Of a stretch of DNA of 64,000 nucleotides, positions 47,434 through 60,100 are shown in pieces. This stretch comes from Heligmosomoides polygyrus polygyrus. Its lineage: Eukaryota > Nematoda > Chromadorea > Rhabditida > Heligmosomidae. A model generated the notes under the pieces. The model saw only the letters and a program-made list of their open reading frames with translations. It was not told where the DNA came from and ran no database searches. The DNA lies in the NCBI GenBank assembly GCA_947396885.1, contig OX377202.1:70466643-70530642 (forward strand), in the 5' to 3' direction. The translations under genes and the position numbers were made by a program. The stretch's first letter is position 1; every line of letters starts with the position of its first letter.

Positions 47434-49611
47434 ACGGTTACCCAAAAGAAGTGGAGTTGGTAAGATATTGGTGTTCACGATGTTAAGACAGGGTATTGGT
47501 TCTAAGGGTGAGACTTGAGAGTTGGCATTGGCGATTAGGTTTCGCCGCCTGAGCGCTTCACATGATAAAAATTTAGACAGACACTGAATAGACAGGAAAA
47601 AGCCTTCAAGCGCCTTTCGCCTTACCAGCTTTTCCTTCTTAAAATTTATTCATTTATTTAGATTTTTTACACGATTTCTGTGCAATCACTGTTCTCAAAC
47701 CTACACATGTTGGGCTAGTGGAGCAAAGCTGCTAGGTGGAAGCCAGAAAGTGAATTTAAACATTTTTACACACAGACGTGATCGCTATTCAGCAGAAAAC
47801 AGTATATGGAAGAACATAATGCTCTCCATAGTTTCAAACAGATATCAAAAGTCAGATAGAGATAAGGGAGCCTATATGGTTTATGAGACCGAAGATCTGA
47901 GTCAACGCAGAGCTACTTCAAGAGAGTTCAACTCAGAAGCAGTGGCTGCAATGTGTATGCAGTATTGACCCCGAATACGAAAAAGATGTGAGATTACGGT
48001 AATCCCTGGGGAACGAGATTAAGCCTCGGCCTGGTTCCCGATAAGACGTTCACTGAAATGAAAAAGTAAACAGACAAACATGCGAAAACCCCGACTGTTG
48101 AGTGCAAGTATGTAGTTGAAGTTACTGAGAACGGTTGATATGGGAAAGACTATATTTCTTTAGCTGAAGATTTAGAGCGACGCTGGGCCTCTAAGGAATC
48201 ACCTGTGAACTTCGCAAAGGTTGTTGAAAATAGAAGTGCATTCAGGGATTACTGGGTGGAGGTTGTTAGACACCTATTACGCTATTCAATCAGAGATGCA
48301 TTGCCGAATAAAAAGGTAAACGGAAGCCAAAGCTTCACTATATGATGGCGAAATTAGCCTCTTCTTTTCAAAAAATTTCACTGTCACAAAATTCAGAAAA
48401 GCTGACGAATACAAGCCTCCTAAACGACGCTTCATTTGGAACGTCAGACCATAATAAAGATCCACCTAAGAACCTCGTGTTTGGTAAAAAAATGACTAAA
48501 AGCATCAGCGACTAACCCTGTCGATGTTATAGGAGGGGAAAACATGGACGCGGCAAATAAGCACATCGTTGCTTTCAGCAAACAAATAGACGTTAGAAGT
48601 AGATCCAAATAAAAGGCTACACGTAAACTAAGCGATGTCGTGGAGAAAATCTAGATGTGGATTTGGTCTATGCAACCAGTTCTGGTAGACACCCAAGGAG
48701 CAACTGTATCTTGCCTCTGAGACAGGTCTTCTGTGTGGAATAAGAAGCCTTGATTTTTGACGTGGTCCCTACTGAAATCCAAGACCGTTTTTCGATGCCC
48801 GCTGCATAACCTGCTGTTTCTGCCGGCTGCGCTCTATTTGAAAGAGAAGCACAAACACATTAAGTCATCGCCATTCTTTTCTCATCATCCTTATCGTAAT
48901 GCCTCCTCCAAGTCACTGCACTCCATATTTCCCAACGAGAGCTTGTTTCTGCTGCTACGTTACGATTCATTAAATTTCGCATCACAGAGAGAAACATTAT
49001 GCCGAGAAACACTTAACCCCGTCAAACGTCGTGCTCTCATTTATTAGGTGCCTTTTTGCACAGTACACAAAGAACTGCAATACGTGAATAAATAAATAAA
49101 TAAATAAATTTGTTTCCAGAAAATGTGGATGGAGGAATTCATTGAAATGAGGTACAAAAACATCTTTAGTATCCAATCTGAAGGACACGATTAAACGTTG
49201 ACGAACTGAAAAAAAATTGACGCATGAAAAGAAAAGCGCTGGAAAAGCAGATATTTTGACTTGAACCAACGAAAATAGAAATGTTACCGATATGTTTTCA
49301 CAGAGGTCCCATACCAATGATTGAGGTCAGAGCACATAGTTGCTTAAGCAGATGATAAGTGAGAAATGGCCGTTAATTTTTCATACTGAGCAGGTGATCC
49401 AGTGATTAACTCTCTCCGAAGAACTTCGTATTGAAGTGCTGAGTCCACCACATTACGAGCAGCGTGATAAAAACATGCAAGCAGCAAGCATTTATCGTTC
49501 ATAACATGTAATGCTGAAGCGATATAGATCACTTATGAATTATATAAAATCTTATAAAATTTAAGAGCATTATGGGCACTATAAAATTACAGTTCAGAAG
49601 TTTCTGCCTTC
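47434..49611. other. No recognised gene; (AATA)n at 49087
   Basis: AT-rich sequence. ORFs below 107 codons are unrecognised. An AATA simple repeat lies at 49087-49110, possibly the tail of an unidentified retroelement. Confidence 0.4.
49087..49110. repeat. (AATA)n microsatellite
   Basis: Six AATA units after CAATACGTG. Confidence 0.85.
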
Positions 49612-49626
49612 TATGTGAGAAAATTG

Positions 49627-49943
49627 GGCGCGCGTAGCGCAGTCGGAGAAGGTGCTGACCGTCGCATGCACCCAATATAAGGGTCTCGGTTTGGATTTCC
49701 CGCGTAGATCAATCAAGGCTTCCATGCCTCCGGTTCCTCCGGTATCCTCCGCGGTCGGTGAATTGATACCAGACTTGTCTGAGAAGGATAAAGCGCTGAC
49801 CTGTTCATTGGTTGGCCATCGCAAATCACTGCATCCAAATAAATAGGGAAAAATACGCATTCAAATCGCTCTATGACATCTCGTCGAAGTAGAATGCGTG
49901 GCGCATCTCAAAAGCGATTGACAAACGCCACTTCTTTACCCTT
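49627..49943 (+). mobile_element. tRNA-derived SINE, full length, with 15-bp target-site duplication
   Basis: Flanked by TATGTGAGAAAATTG at 49612-49626 and 49944-49958, a perfect 15-bp duplication that fixes both ends. The head has the A box TAGCGCAGTCG and a B-box-like GGTTTGGATTTCC. The body contains GGTCGGTGAATTGATACCAG and GAATGCGTGGCGCATC. The tail is CTTCTTTACCCTT. A 20-30-base insertion around 49735 (a duplicated CTCCGGT-type word) explains the extra length. Confidence 0.92.
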
Positions 49944-50179
49944 TATGTGAGAAAATTGAACGAGGATACTGGTGCAGAAGAAATAGCTCTATTAAGGGAA
50001 GCGCTCGTTTGCCCTTTTCATGAGCCGTTAGGCAATGCCTTTTTCAAGCTGACAAGCAGCAATGCCTTCATGCTTGTAACTTTTTCTGCTCCCTTCCTAC
50101 TCCTCGGAATTTGATGTGGTCCAAGAGGTAAACACGCAACTGCTGACTACTATCTTCCAGCGAGTGGAGAGAGATGACA

Positions 50180-50395
50180 AAAGTTCGACATTGGACGACT
50201 TTATTTAGCATGCGCCACGCACACTACTTCCACGTAATATCATGGAGGGAATTTGAAAGCGATATCGGTCTATACAGTGACTTAAGGTGCTTCGGTGAAC
50301 GGCGATCACCAAAGCACCTTAAGTTCCTTGCTCGATTCAAATCACCTAAAGCAGTGGGATGGAATGCCTGGTTGACCTGGACGGTGCGTTAACCC
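50180..50395 (-). mobile_element. tRNA-derived SINE, deleted copy containing a hairpin
   Basis: CATGCGCCACGCACACTACT, ATATCATGGAGGGAA and GGGATGGAATGCCTGGTTGA match the SINE in reverse complement. The middle, where the CCGATGAACAAG block should be, holds the palindrome at 50280-50324. The tRNA head is missing beyond 50395. Confidence 0.7.
50280..50324. repeat. Hairpin inside a SINE copy, 19-base arms, 7-base loop
   Basis: ACTTAAGGTGCTTCGGTGA (50280-50298) is mirrored at 50306-50324 with one mismatch, around ACGGCGA. The left arm begins like the SINE's own sequence at this point, so the right arm probably arose by fold-back copying during repair. Confidence 0.85.
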
Positions 50396-51699
50396 TCAGT
50401 GGATATGCCGTGTTAGCTACGATTTTTACCTATTGTCTCACTTGTCCCAGTCCGTCCACAAGTACATAGGTAGACACAGACATCACTTTCAAGTGGATCA
50501 TGTTCTGAGAAGGTCGCTCAAGTTGTTTTGGTCTTATATGAGCTTGCTTGGTTTATCTTACAGAATGACGGATGAGGTAGCCGTAATAGCTAGCCCAACG
50601 TTTTATCCTCCACGCTCTCACCTTAATCGAAACTACGAAAACCAAAGCACTTAGGCACAGTTGAAACAGAGCGAGGCTGCAGGAGCGGCCACTTCCGATT
50701 GCAAGATGATAAGTCACGACTTCCGAGAAGACCGCCATGCCATCAGCGCACTAGTCCCATCGGGAATGGCTCCTTGCTCTCCTCCTCTTGTGAGAAGAAG
50801 AGAGGTGCACATCCATTGAGGGGTGAGCAACGGGGGGTGGAGGGGGGTAAATATGTTACGGAAGGCGGTCTGACCACTGCGATAAACAATTTTTGTTAGT
50901 GCGCCATGTTCTCTGAAACGGACACAGATCGATGACGCTATGCTGGCCGCCGCTTGTCCAGCCTCGGCTGCTTAGTAAGTGCTTCTGGACCTTCGCCAAT
51001 CTGGAATAATTGCAGGTGGTCCACAAGTTTTATGCGGGAATGATCTGCAATCGGCCGAGCACTGCGCCCAAACGCGGAGCAAGAAGTGGTTGAGTGAGCT
51101 GGGTTCAGTGTCGGCTAGAAGCCCTGTCACACTCAACGAAAACTGACGGTGAGTTCGAAATGAAGGCATGCACAGTGACGTCGTAACAGCCACAGGTTTC
51201 ATCAGTGGCACCAAGTGAAAAAGGAGAGCGAGATTAGATTTCTCAGCGGTGTTTATTGGGAAAATCGTTAAGGAAGATTCGGTAAGTTTTTTTAAGCCAT
51301 CCTATCTGTGCAGCACCTTATTTGACTCGTAGTGTGCTCCTTCTGTAGTGAAATCTCTATGTAACATTTCCACTCAACCACCTAAAGTTTCAAATTGCAG
51401 AGATGCAGTCTTTCTCAAAACAGTGACTGACCTTCGTTAGAGATTCTTCACACTCCTTCTGCTCCTTCTTCACACTTTACCTGCCATCTCCCGCTGGTTT
51501 GGCAACCCTGCCTAGGAATGAATTTCGCTATTTGGCAGCACCTGCTGCAACACAAATCGCTGTTGCCATTGAAGGAAACGACTTACGATCAGAGGTGCGT
51601 ACCAAGGTGGTAAGGAAGTGCTGGGGTGCTCTAAATTTGTTCTGCTCTTTTGTGCAGCATACAATGGAGTTCACTCAACAATATAATCACCATACTTAG
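50396..51699. other. No recognised gene
   Basis: ORFs under 85 codons on both strands with no motif. 51500-51700 may be the 3' flank of the mariner relic that follows, but no inverted repeat was found. Confidence 0.4.
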
Positions 51700-51933
51700 T
51701 CAATACAGTGCGCCGCCTAATAGGGGATCAGCGATTCCCTTCTCGCAGATCCGAGGAAATTGAGAGTTAAAGAAATCCCTGACCAGCCTTCCAACTTCGT
51801 CAATTCTGTTGATTTTTTCGTCGCTAGGAACGCCTTAAAGGACGAAATAAGTGATAGTGAGAGGGTCAATATCAGGGGAATAGGTTGTGAGAGGAATTGT
51901 GTCCCAGTCCAGCTCTTTTAATTTTTCGCGTGT
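51700..51933 (-). pseudogene. Second mariner-like transposase relic, C-terminal part
   Basis: On the minus strand TREKLKELDWDTIPL then TTYSPDIDPLTITYFVL matches the family block REKLRELGWELLPHPPYSPD followed by a decayed SDYHLF, so the third catalytic Asp region is disrupted. After a stop, a decayed EFFxSxPxxFYxKGI-like block (DFFNSQFPRICEKGIA) follows. The upstream part is cut off by the SINE at 51944. Confidence 0.75.
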
Positions 51934-51943
51934 CTCTTTGAGA

Positions 51944-52242
51944 GGGCGCGTGTAGCGCAGTCGCAGGAGGCGCGACTGTCGCGTGCACCCGATACCAGGT
52001 TCCTGGTTCGGATTTCCCGCCCAGGCCAACCAAGCCTTCCATCCCTCCGGGGTCGGTGAATTGGTACCAGACGTGTCTGGGAAGGATAGAGCGCTGACTT
52101 GTTCATCGGCTGGCCACCGCAAGTCATTGTATGGCCAAATACGCATTCATGTCGCCTCCACGACATCCCGTAGAAGTAGAATGCGCTGGCGCATCCCAGA
52201 AGGGATTGAGTAACGCCGTCCTTTATCCTTTTATCCTTTATC
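51944..52242 (+). mobile_element. tRNA-derived SINE, full-length reference copy, with 10-bp target-site duplication
   Basis: CTCTTTGAGA flanks it exactly (51934-51943 and 52243-52252), so the element is 299 bases. Pol III A box TAGCGCAGTCG lies at 51953-51963 and a B-box-like GGTTCGGATTTCC at 52005-52017, the spacing of a tRNA. The body holds GCCAACCAAGCCTTCC, GTCTGGGAAGGATAGAGCGC, CATCGGCTGGCC and GAATGCGCTGGCGCATCCC. The tail is repeated CTTTATCC/CTTTTATCC. No ORF, as expected. Such elements move using a LINE's enzymes. It is inserted in the mariner relic at 51700. Confidence 0.94.
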
Positions 52243-52252
52243 CTCTTTGAGA

Positions 52253-52489
52253 TCCCAAGAATAAGATGTATCTCTGCGCTAAAAACTTTAGATCATAAGA
52301 TTAAGAAGTATTTCTGCAGTAACGAACGCCGGATGGATTGGAAACCGCGAGAAGAGGCGCACAGGGGGACACGGGAGAACCCAATAACGAGACCAACCGC
52401 ACGAAGAATTTCATTACAACACATCCGTCCGTCCAAATTTAGAACTTGAAAAGCTCGGAAGTGCTCAAAAACAATGTGAAGAGAAATCG
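52253..52489. other. Spacer; possibly the rest of the mariner relic, too decayed to recognise
   Basis: By position it should continue the minus-strand mariner beyond the SINE, but no convincing HDN block is visible. No other feature seen. Confidence 0.35.
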
Positions 52490-53204
52490 CATATGAAAAG
52501 TAATGAACGTGGGAATCGGGGGGGGGGGGGAATTAGTTATAAAATAGCGGAAAATACTCAGACGTCTTCTACGTGCCTGGCGAGTCAGTAGACGTCAAGA
52601 ACACGTCGCAAAACGTGCGTGGCGATTGAGTATACCTGCCGAATACTTCATTGTGCGTGCGTGTGGGTTCAGAAGGCCTGAGGTAATCGAAGTCGCTGAA
52701 CACAAATCCGAAGTTCTTTTGTTGAAGTGTCGATCGCCATCAATCGATATCGATCAAATTATCGATTTTTTGTATCTGACGTTCAAGCGGTCCGAAATTT
52801 CAGCACTGGGGATAATCGAGGTCATACTATATAACAATCCGTTAAAAGCGATCGGCCAAAATAAGGGGGAAGGGAAAGCTAAGTGGTGCAAATTAAGAGG
52901 CGCGAAAATAGCGGAAGACAGCACAAAACACCCAGACGTCGTCTAACCGGGGATTCAGAAGACATGCCCAAGACGTCGCCCAACGTGCATGGGACTAAGA
53001 AGACATGCCGATCACGTCGCCCAGCGTGCTTGGAGAATCAGAAGACGCGCTGAACACGTCGTCCGCTAAGGGGAACCAGTTGTGGGGAAACAGTACCAGT
53101 AATGGGGGACGAGTTCCAATAAGGTGTCCAGTAGTGGTGGACCAGTACCAGATTTCCGTTTTATGCTTAAGCGGTCACTGGAAGCCTTTCCTGCTATGTT
53201 GATG
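52490..53204. repeat. Composite dispersed repeat with minisatellite A and B remnants, copy 3
   Basis: Starts near a run of 12 G (about 52509-52520). It has CTCAGACGTCTTCTACGTGC, GAAGTCGCTGAACACAAATC, the ATCGAT-rich block (52733-52775) and a second start-like segment at 52860-52940 (AAAATAGCGGAAGACAGCAC then CCCAGACGTCGTCTA). Then come A-type units (GAAGACATGCCCAAGACGTC from 52969) and B-type units (AGTACCAGTAATGGGGGACG near 53093). The order matches 42350-43310. Confidence 0.7.
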
Positions 53205-56200
53205 ATTCGATACGAGTTTGAACTGGTCTTGAAATAAGGTATGGAATTCACTGGTTAAACGCCAAAGTGATTAAAAAGGCTACAGGATCTGTTTCTGGAC
53301 TTAGATCACCACCGTGTTTCAAGTTCCCGCTTCTATATGAAGCCATATTAATCCCGGAATAAAAAAACAGCACGTGACATTGAAGAACTTGAATCTCTTT
53401 GATGGTCGTTGTAGGCACGAAGCGACAGAGAACAAGGCTTCGCTGGAGGTTATGGCCTACATCAACGGAAGTTTACGGCGGAAACTAATTGGAGCGCATG
53501 GACGAGAACAGCCAAAAGCACAGCCGGCCGCAGTGGCTGAGGCCGGCAGAATGGACATGCAAATCGAGTCGGATACTTGACCGCAAACTGAATCAAGGCT
53601 ACCGTGATATCCGAATTTCGTTAGCAACGATCTGCAAGTAAGAATTCAATTTTTCTCTGCGTGATAATGAAAAAAGCGACAGCTGTATAACGATAATAGG
53701 ACAGCAGGGAGGTTTAAACTGGATGAAACCAGAAGTATACCGAACGCAGAGGATCCTTTGAAGTTACAGAGCTCTAGAGTCGTATTTAAAAGTAGTACCG
53801 CGTCAGCAGTGCTTCTTACCGAGAGTAGAGCAGAGGCGCCAGAATGAGACCGCGGCGAAGTCCAAGAAATCTCTGCAGGGCCCAATTCGTCACTTTTCTG
53901 ATTGCCTCAATCCATACTGCGGCTCTGCTTACAGCCTGGTGGAGAGACGGGCAAGTGTGATTTAATCGAGGCCGAAAGCTCTGCAGCACGTCGTCGAGGA
54001 CTTCCGCGCAGCTTCTAATAACCTCTGCTCATTTTTTTTTGTTGAGAAGGACGAAGATCCATGGTAAAGCGCGTAGAGAGTCGAGAAAAATTTCATTGCA
54101 GCAGCTGAGGGTATACCATTTAGCTGCATACATGAAGAGATTACAGCACGTTGCTGATATTGAAGGGTTTCGATGAAAGTCCGAGAAAAGGAAAAATTTT
54201 GTCTTTAGTTTAGCTTAGCTTGTTATGCATACATAGTAGCCGTTGCAAAATTTTGCAGATAAGGAGACGAGTGGTAAAAGTGAAGTTATTAGCAGTGCTT
54301 GCATAGAATTTATTTCTAAATATTACAAAAACGGGATTAATGCATGCAGCATAAACGGGCGCTCTCATGTCGTAGGGGAAGAGGATGTTTGTTGGCCTCA
54401 TGCCCAGACTGGTACAAATGAATTTTCGTTCGTGTAATTACACACCGTGACTCAGATCCTCCCATTTTTGGAAAGACTAAACGATTTCCGCCTTCTGCAG
54501 AATTACCGAGAAACCGTAAAGGTTACTATGAGTGCATAACTAGCAGAAACAAAATACTGGAAAGGGGGACAGGCAGTGCACGGTCCGATTCAAGTCTCCG
54601 TCGGACTCTACTGCATTTTCACCCATGTTTTGTTTCCACGGTCGTGGACATATGTATGATGGAAGAACGCTAAGAACCCGAAGTTACATGTGTACTAAAA
54701 AGAGCACCCGTGGTTTTGCTAGACGTTTTCAGAAAACCATAGACGGCAGCAGCATTCAGCAGTCGTAGAATTTCATAGTCGGAACGTCGACTTCAAACGA
54801 TTCACACATAAATGGAGTGTTACCACTAGGCACTTGAGCCGCCGGCGACGGACGCTTCCCGCTCGCTCAATCACCATCGCGGCAGTGCGGCAACAATGCC
54901 TTGAAGGATTACTGCCACTGCCACCGCGTCTGCCGCGTAGGCTGCACCGCGTTGCCGCGAAAGTGTGCGGAGGGCTTAAAAGTGCATGTTGGCTTCACAT
55001 AAGAGTGCAAACATGTCGTCGGACAGTGACTCATGCCTCTCTCGATTGTATATAATAATAATAATAATGATGATGATGAGCACACAAGATTTTTTCTGGA
55101 TTTGCGCTGTGTCATTTACGGCCACAAAAAAAGTAAAAATTGCACGGCCTTGTCATTCTTCATGGAGAGAGAACTATTGAGTACAAAGCTAGTAAAGCAG
55201 GCAAAAAATAAAAAATAAAAACATAGCATGCGACCTGTCTTAAAACAGTCTGAGCTAAAAATGTAAATCGAAAAAGTAGTTGCCACAAACGTTTGCATAA
55301 CAAGAGAAGCTGAAGGCTGCCAGAAATTACGCCCTATGTACTCGTACCATACAGTGAACAAGTATAACTCACGAAGACCAGCGTTCACGTTTCAGAAATC
55401 GAATTCGTATTAGGGAAATCGATGTTGCGTCTAAAGCAGAAGACGCAAATTGGCGAGGCAAGCAACAGAGGCGGAGGATCTTTGAGGGGTAGCCGTTTAT
55501 TATGAGCCATTGTGGAGAGACGGAACCTCTGCCAAAACACCTTCTCCTTGGATCTCTCCGGCAAATAAGCAGGGACAAATCCACACCAAATATATGCTTA
55601 GCTAAGCCTTACGTTAGAGGAAATCCCAGTGCATGATAATGTTGATAACTCCATGGAACTAAAAGGTTGGATTAATCTGCAGAGCGGGAAGGCGATATAC
55701 TCCTCCACGAGAATGGCCACATTGTGTGCGTAGAACAGCATCAAAAGCTTTAAACCCATGAAAAAGAGTGAAACATTTAAGCCCACTCTCGCGCCCTCTC
55801 TTTTTGGTCTACATACTTATATTACGACGGCGTTTCTCTGTGACGTCGACTTCGGTGATTATAACTGCGCAAATCGATTCCTCACAATAACCAGAAATAC
55901 GAAATACTGAACTGTTGAGGAAGTTGCCGAGAAGCTCCCCCTCCCCTACTGAATGAAGTTCTCGATTTAGCAAAGCCCCGAAGGAGCAAAATGGCATAAA
56001 CCCCTTGAGGAAGGGAATGATTGTACTGAACCTCTCGATGACTCTCCGAATTTTTGAGGTCCGTCTGGAGTCCCGGGAGAACTCTTCCGCCAAGGGTCGA
56101 CTTGACCGCAAGGGACCTATACGACCTGTACGCACCCAGGCAATGGAAAAAGATCTCCTCGGTGGACCTTAACCCTACAAAAATAACTGTATTTGCTCCT

Positions 56201-56964
56201 CCTTACTTCTCTGTTTGTTATTTTCTGCCAGGTTGAGCGCATTTTGAAAGGTGTGAAGTGCATAGGTTAATTTTTGCAGTATTCCATTTATTGGATAAAA
56301 TAGAATCGAAGCTTATGCCTAAAACGGCACTTGTTCAATCGTCGTAGGCATTATATGGTGCAGCCTGAACGCTGAGCTAAATGGTGTTATATTTTGTTAA
56401 AGAGTATATGTAGGTTGATACTGATTACAAAACACACGACGATGAGGAAATCTCGAAGCTGTACTGCTATAATGGATGCCAAAGGAAAACCGATTCTTCC
56501 GAACTTTGAATTTCTGAGAAATTTCTTACATGCCGTGAATTTCCTAAGCAGTGATAACAAAGTGGTGATAAGTGCACAATGAAATTTAGAAGCAAGAGTG
56601 ACTGCTAATATCACGGAAAGTGATCACGGAATGGGTTAGCGAAAAGAAAAGAGCAAAAATGCAAAAATAATTCACTTTGGAACATTTACTTTCTGGCATT
56701 TTTGAAAAAAAAAACATTGCATAACATTTTGTACCTAAAAACAGATTTACTTCTACATACCTCCACGACATCCTTCTCATAAGTAGTGGACTGGAAAGCA
56801 CTTTCTGAAATAGTTCCTCAATGTTTTTTTAAACTATAGATTGAGAATTTTTTGTTAGTGTGTGGGTTGGAGCAAAGTCAGCGAATGATCCCTACTGCAG
56901 CAAAACCCATTAAAATTGAATTGTTTAAAAACAATTTGATGGAGGAAGCTTTAATCTCTCTACT
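53205..56964. other. 3.8 kb without a recognised gene
   Basis: ORFs below 110 codons, unrecognised. A GC-rich stretch at 54835-54975 vaguely recalls the element at 17659. A (TAA)n(TGA)n microsatellite is at 55051-55080. Confidence 0.35.
55051..55080. repeat. (TAA)n(TGA)n compound microsatellite
   Basis: Consecutive TAA units pass directly into TGA units. Confidence 0.85.
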
Positions 56965-57195
56965 TGTAGGATGCGCCGCGCACTCTACATCCGTGGAACT
57001 TTACATGTGTGTTTGGCAGACACAAGTTCCTGCGTTGGCCATGCAAAGAACGACTTAGTGTTTTTCCGTCAAAAACAAGTGTAATACCGATTCAGACTCG
57101 GAGACATGGAAGGTTTAGCAAGCGTGGATATTGTCCGAACCAGTCACCTTCAGGGCAAAGCTGGGGCCCCCTACTACCCCGCTACCGCGTGCCCA
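56965..57195 (-). mobile_element. tRNA-derived SINE, diverged near-full copy
   Basis: GTAGGATGCGCCGCGCACTC (3' body), AGACTCGGAGACATGGAAGG (the CTCCGGGGTCG / CCTTCC side) and GTCCGAACCAGTCACCTTC (B-box side) appear in order in reverse complement. The head near 57170-57195 (CGCTACCGCGTGCCC) keeps traces of the A box. Heavily mutated, so an old insertion. Confidence 0.65.
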
Positions 57196-60100
57196 GCCAA
57201 GAATATCACTAACTAAACTTGCACCCCAGATGTTGGTAGCAATTTTGCTTAGGCTGTGTTGTACTTATGCCATGTAAGTAGTACCGCTTAGTACCGCTTC
57301 AGGAAAACACCACAGCTTGGAAGACATTGGCACCCTATGCAGCGAAATTACTTTTGATGCAGTTACAGCTTCATCTTCAGGTCAAACCAACTTTTTTAAG
57401 AGGCAGATGCAACTTTTTCTATCACGAGACCACAACTGTGTAGCCTCCAAAAGCAAGCTATCAAAAATTAAGATAATGTTGTAACCTATGTATTTTTGCG
57501 GATGAACAATGACTTGCCTAAATAAGTATGCTTTCTTGTACAACACACCCACATATTCTTTTCCAGTCGAAAACAGCCGCATTTTCTCAATCATCCGAGA
57601 AGCAGACAAATACTTCAGCTAACTCCTTTATTAGCGAGCCACTTAGACGAGTAGTCACCGGGTGGTGGTTGGCTTTCACCAAATAGCTCTCCGTAATGTG
57701 CTCTCTGATTGCCGGGCAACGGGTAGCTGGCCGAATTTGCCAACATGGAATGCGAACAAGGAATAACGGATCGAACGGAGGCGCTCCTCTGACGCGGACG
57801 AAATTTCCGATTCTCCAACTGGATCTGTGTTAGTGGGAGGTGCACTTCACTCTGTCTGTTCAACAATTCAAACATTCACGGGATAATTAAACTTCAACTC
57901 TTATGCAGGGAGTCTGGTGAAGCAATAGCGGAAGGACAGCAACTTTTGCAATTTCTTGTCAGGAGTCGACACACTGTCTGGGTTCACTTCGCTTTTCAAG
58001 TATGTTCCACCCGGCTATAACAGATCGTTCTAACAGTAGTGGGAAATGTATCAGGTCAAATGCACTTTTGAATGCAGTTTTATTACAATTAGGGTAGTCT
58101 CCTGAGAGGCCGCTCTCTAAAAATTCGACAATATGCACTACATCACGATCGCCAAAAATTGCGAATCCACCAAATGTTGCAACCCGAAATCGGAGATATG
58201 TACGATGCTGAAGCCTACATCATGGTCGGTTGATAGAGAATACAGCACCCAACAGTAGCGTAAGCCATGAGCCTATGCTGCGACATTGGACACAGTCTAC
58301 GACATTGGCGCTGTGTCAGCTGAAGGCTTTCCTTCTCATTCTAAATACGGGGCTAGCCAATTTTCAGATGCATCCCAGAACCCTATTTCGGGTTCAAAAC
58401 TTTACCAATAAGCCGAGCAACAGGATGCGTTGCATGAAATAAATATTAGAAAGAATAAGACGCAAAAACTCGTACAGTCCTCTATGGCAAAATCTTATAA
58501 AAATTCCACTGAGATTATCGTTCCAGTGAACATTCATTGCGGTACTCTGGACAAGAGCTTCGAGTAATCTCAACGTCAGACACACTGTAAGATTATCGCC
58601 TTCCCGCTCCACATGAGTTATGGCTTTGCTGGCAGTTAAACCTGAACGACTTCTTTGATCTCTCAAATGTTGACAACGTTTCTTGGGATGCCGTTAATAT
58701 AGTATATCGACGCTCGAAAATCCTGGAAAATATGCTTATTGTTGGGGATTTATTTTGCCACGCGCAACAGCAGCATAAATCTTTTGAAAAGTATCACTTT
58801 TTAGACCTCAATAAACCTTGGATTCAGAAATCTAACAGCGGCCTGTGAAACGTCGTAAAAGCCCTACAATGGTTTCAAACTCTGACCGGGTAGAAATTAA
58901 GAGCCGGGCAGAACCCTAGCGAATGTAAAAGCTGCCGTTTTGTTCAAAAAGCTTTAGCTAGAGATATGTTGTTCTAATTTGCAGCTAAATGTCGGAAACA
59001 ATGAAAACCCCACATCCGATAAACAGCAACATTCCATTTACTGCTCATTCTGCATGCGATCACGTTTTTGAAGCGAGAAGAGCGGCGCCATTTTTGGCAT
59101 TCTGATGGAATGTGCATCAAACAGTTCAACATGGAAAGAGGTCTACAGTGGCATACGCTCGAAGTTGCTATAGGCTAAGGCCGGTGCAGGTCGAAATCGG
59201 CAGAATCATGCAACGGTATGTCGCCAAAATTATAGGAACGACTAACCATGTGGGAAACGTATGCAGCTAATCACAATGCGGCAATTTGTACAATGTCACG
59301 TGAAGACACAGAAGTGATCATCGCAAGAAATGGCTGAATACGGACTGCTCGTTACCACGAGGACATCGCGGATGTCGAACACCGCGGTGGTGGAAGTTGC
59401 AGCACCCTGTTCGAAAGGCAGAGTTGTGTTGGAGTCCCGCCAGGCGCTGGAGCATGATCGCAGCAGAACAAGCTGTAACTGCAAAAGTGAGCAGTTTCGC
59501 TACAAGGCCACAAAACGCATCTTCATCATGATCTGATGATGTTGGAGCTCTCAGGCCCACAGTTATCCCTGGCCGGGTACTACCGGGCAGAAGGGGGAGG
59601 GGAGGATCCGCAATAACTCATCGAGGCCACGCCGAATTCGTATACCACCATTTTGGAACGGCTATGCTTCGCGTCACCAAGTTCATTTCATCTGCCGGAA
59701 AACTTGTGTTGCAAGGCGACCTGAAGTCCAAATAAGTTTGGACTTCAAGTCACAAAACGAATCAAGTTGAGAAACACAAATTTCGCCCTCCATTTCCAAA
59801 ATTTCCCGCAATCGAGTGTCTCCATAACTCGGTAAGTCCAACAATTTCCGGAGTCCACAAAGACGCCTGCAAATTGCGGTTAGAAAAACATCGATGTCGG
59901 TGCTCAGCGAGGCGGAAAATCCACTTCTGACCGGAAAAATAAAGTAAAACTGCGGTCGTAGAAAGCAAAGGGACTGGAAATGGTTATGTTCTCCCAGTGG
60001 AAAATGCACGGCTGAGCACTGAGTGCTTTAGCCCACGTTCTCCCCTACGCCGCCCTCCGGCTGCGACTGCAGAATGCAAGCGCACTAGATACTTGGAGAC

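Noticed and set aside
51944..52020. Functional tRNA gene at the SINE head
   Set aside because: Boxes are spaced like a tRNA, but no cloverleaf forms and the copy is flanked by a SINE target duplication.
54835..55015. Second copy of the GC-rich element at 17659
   Set aside because: Similar composition and a vague match at one end, but no inverted ends were found.
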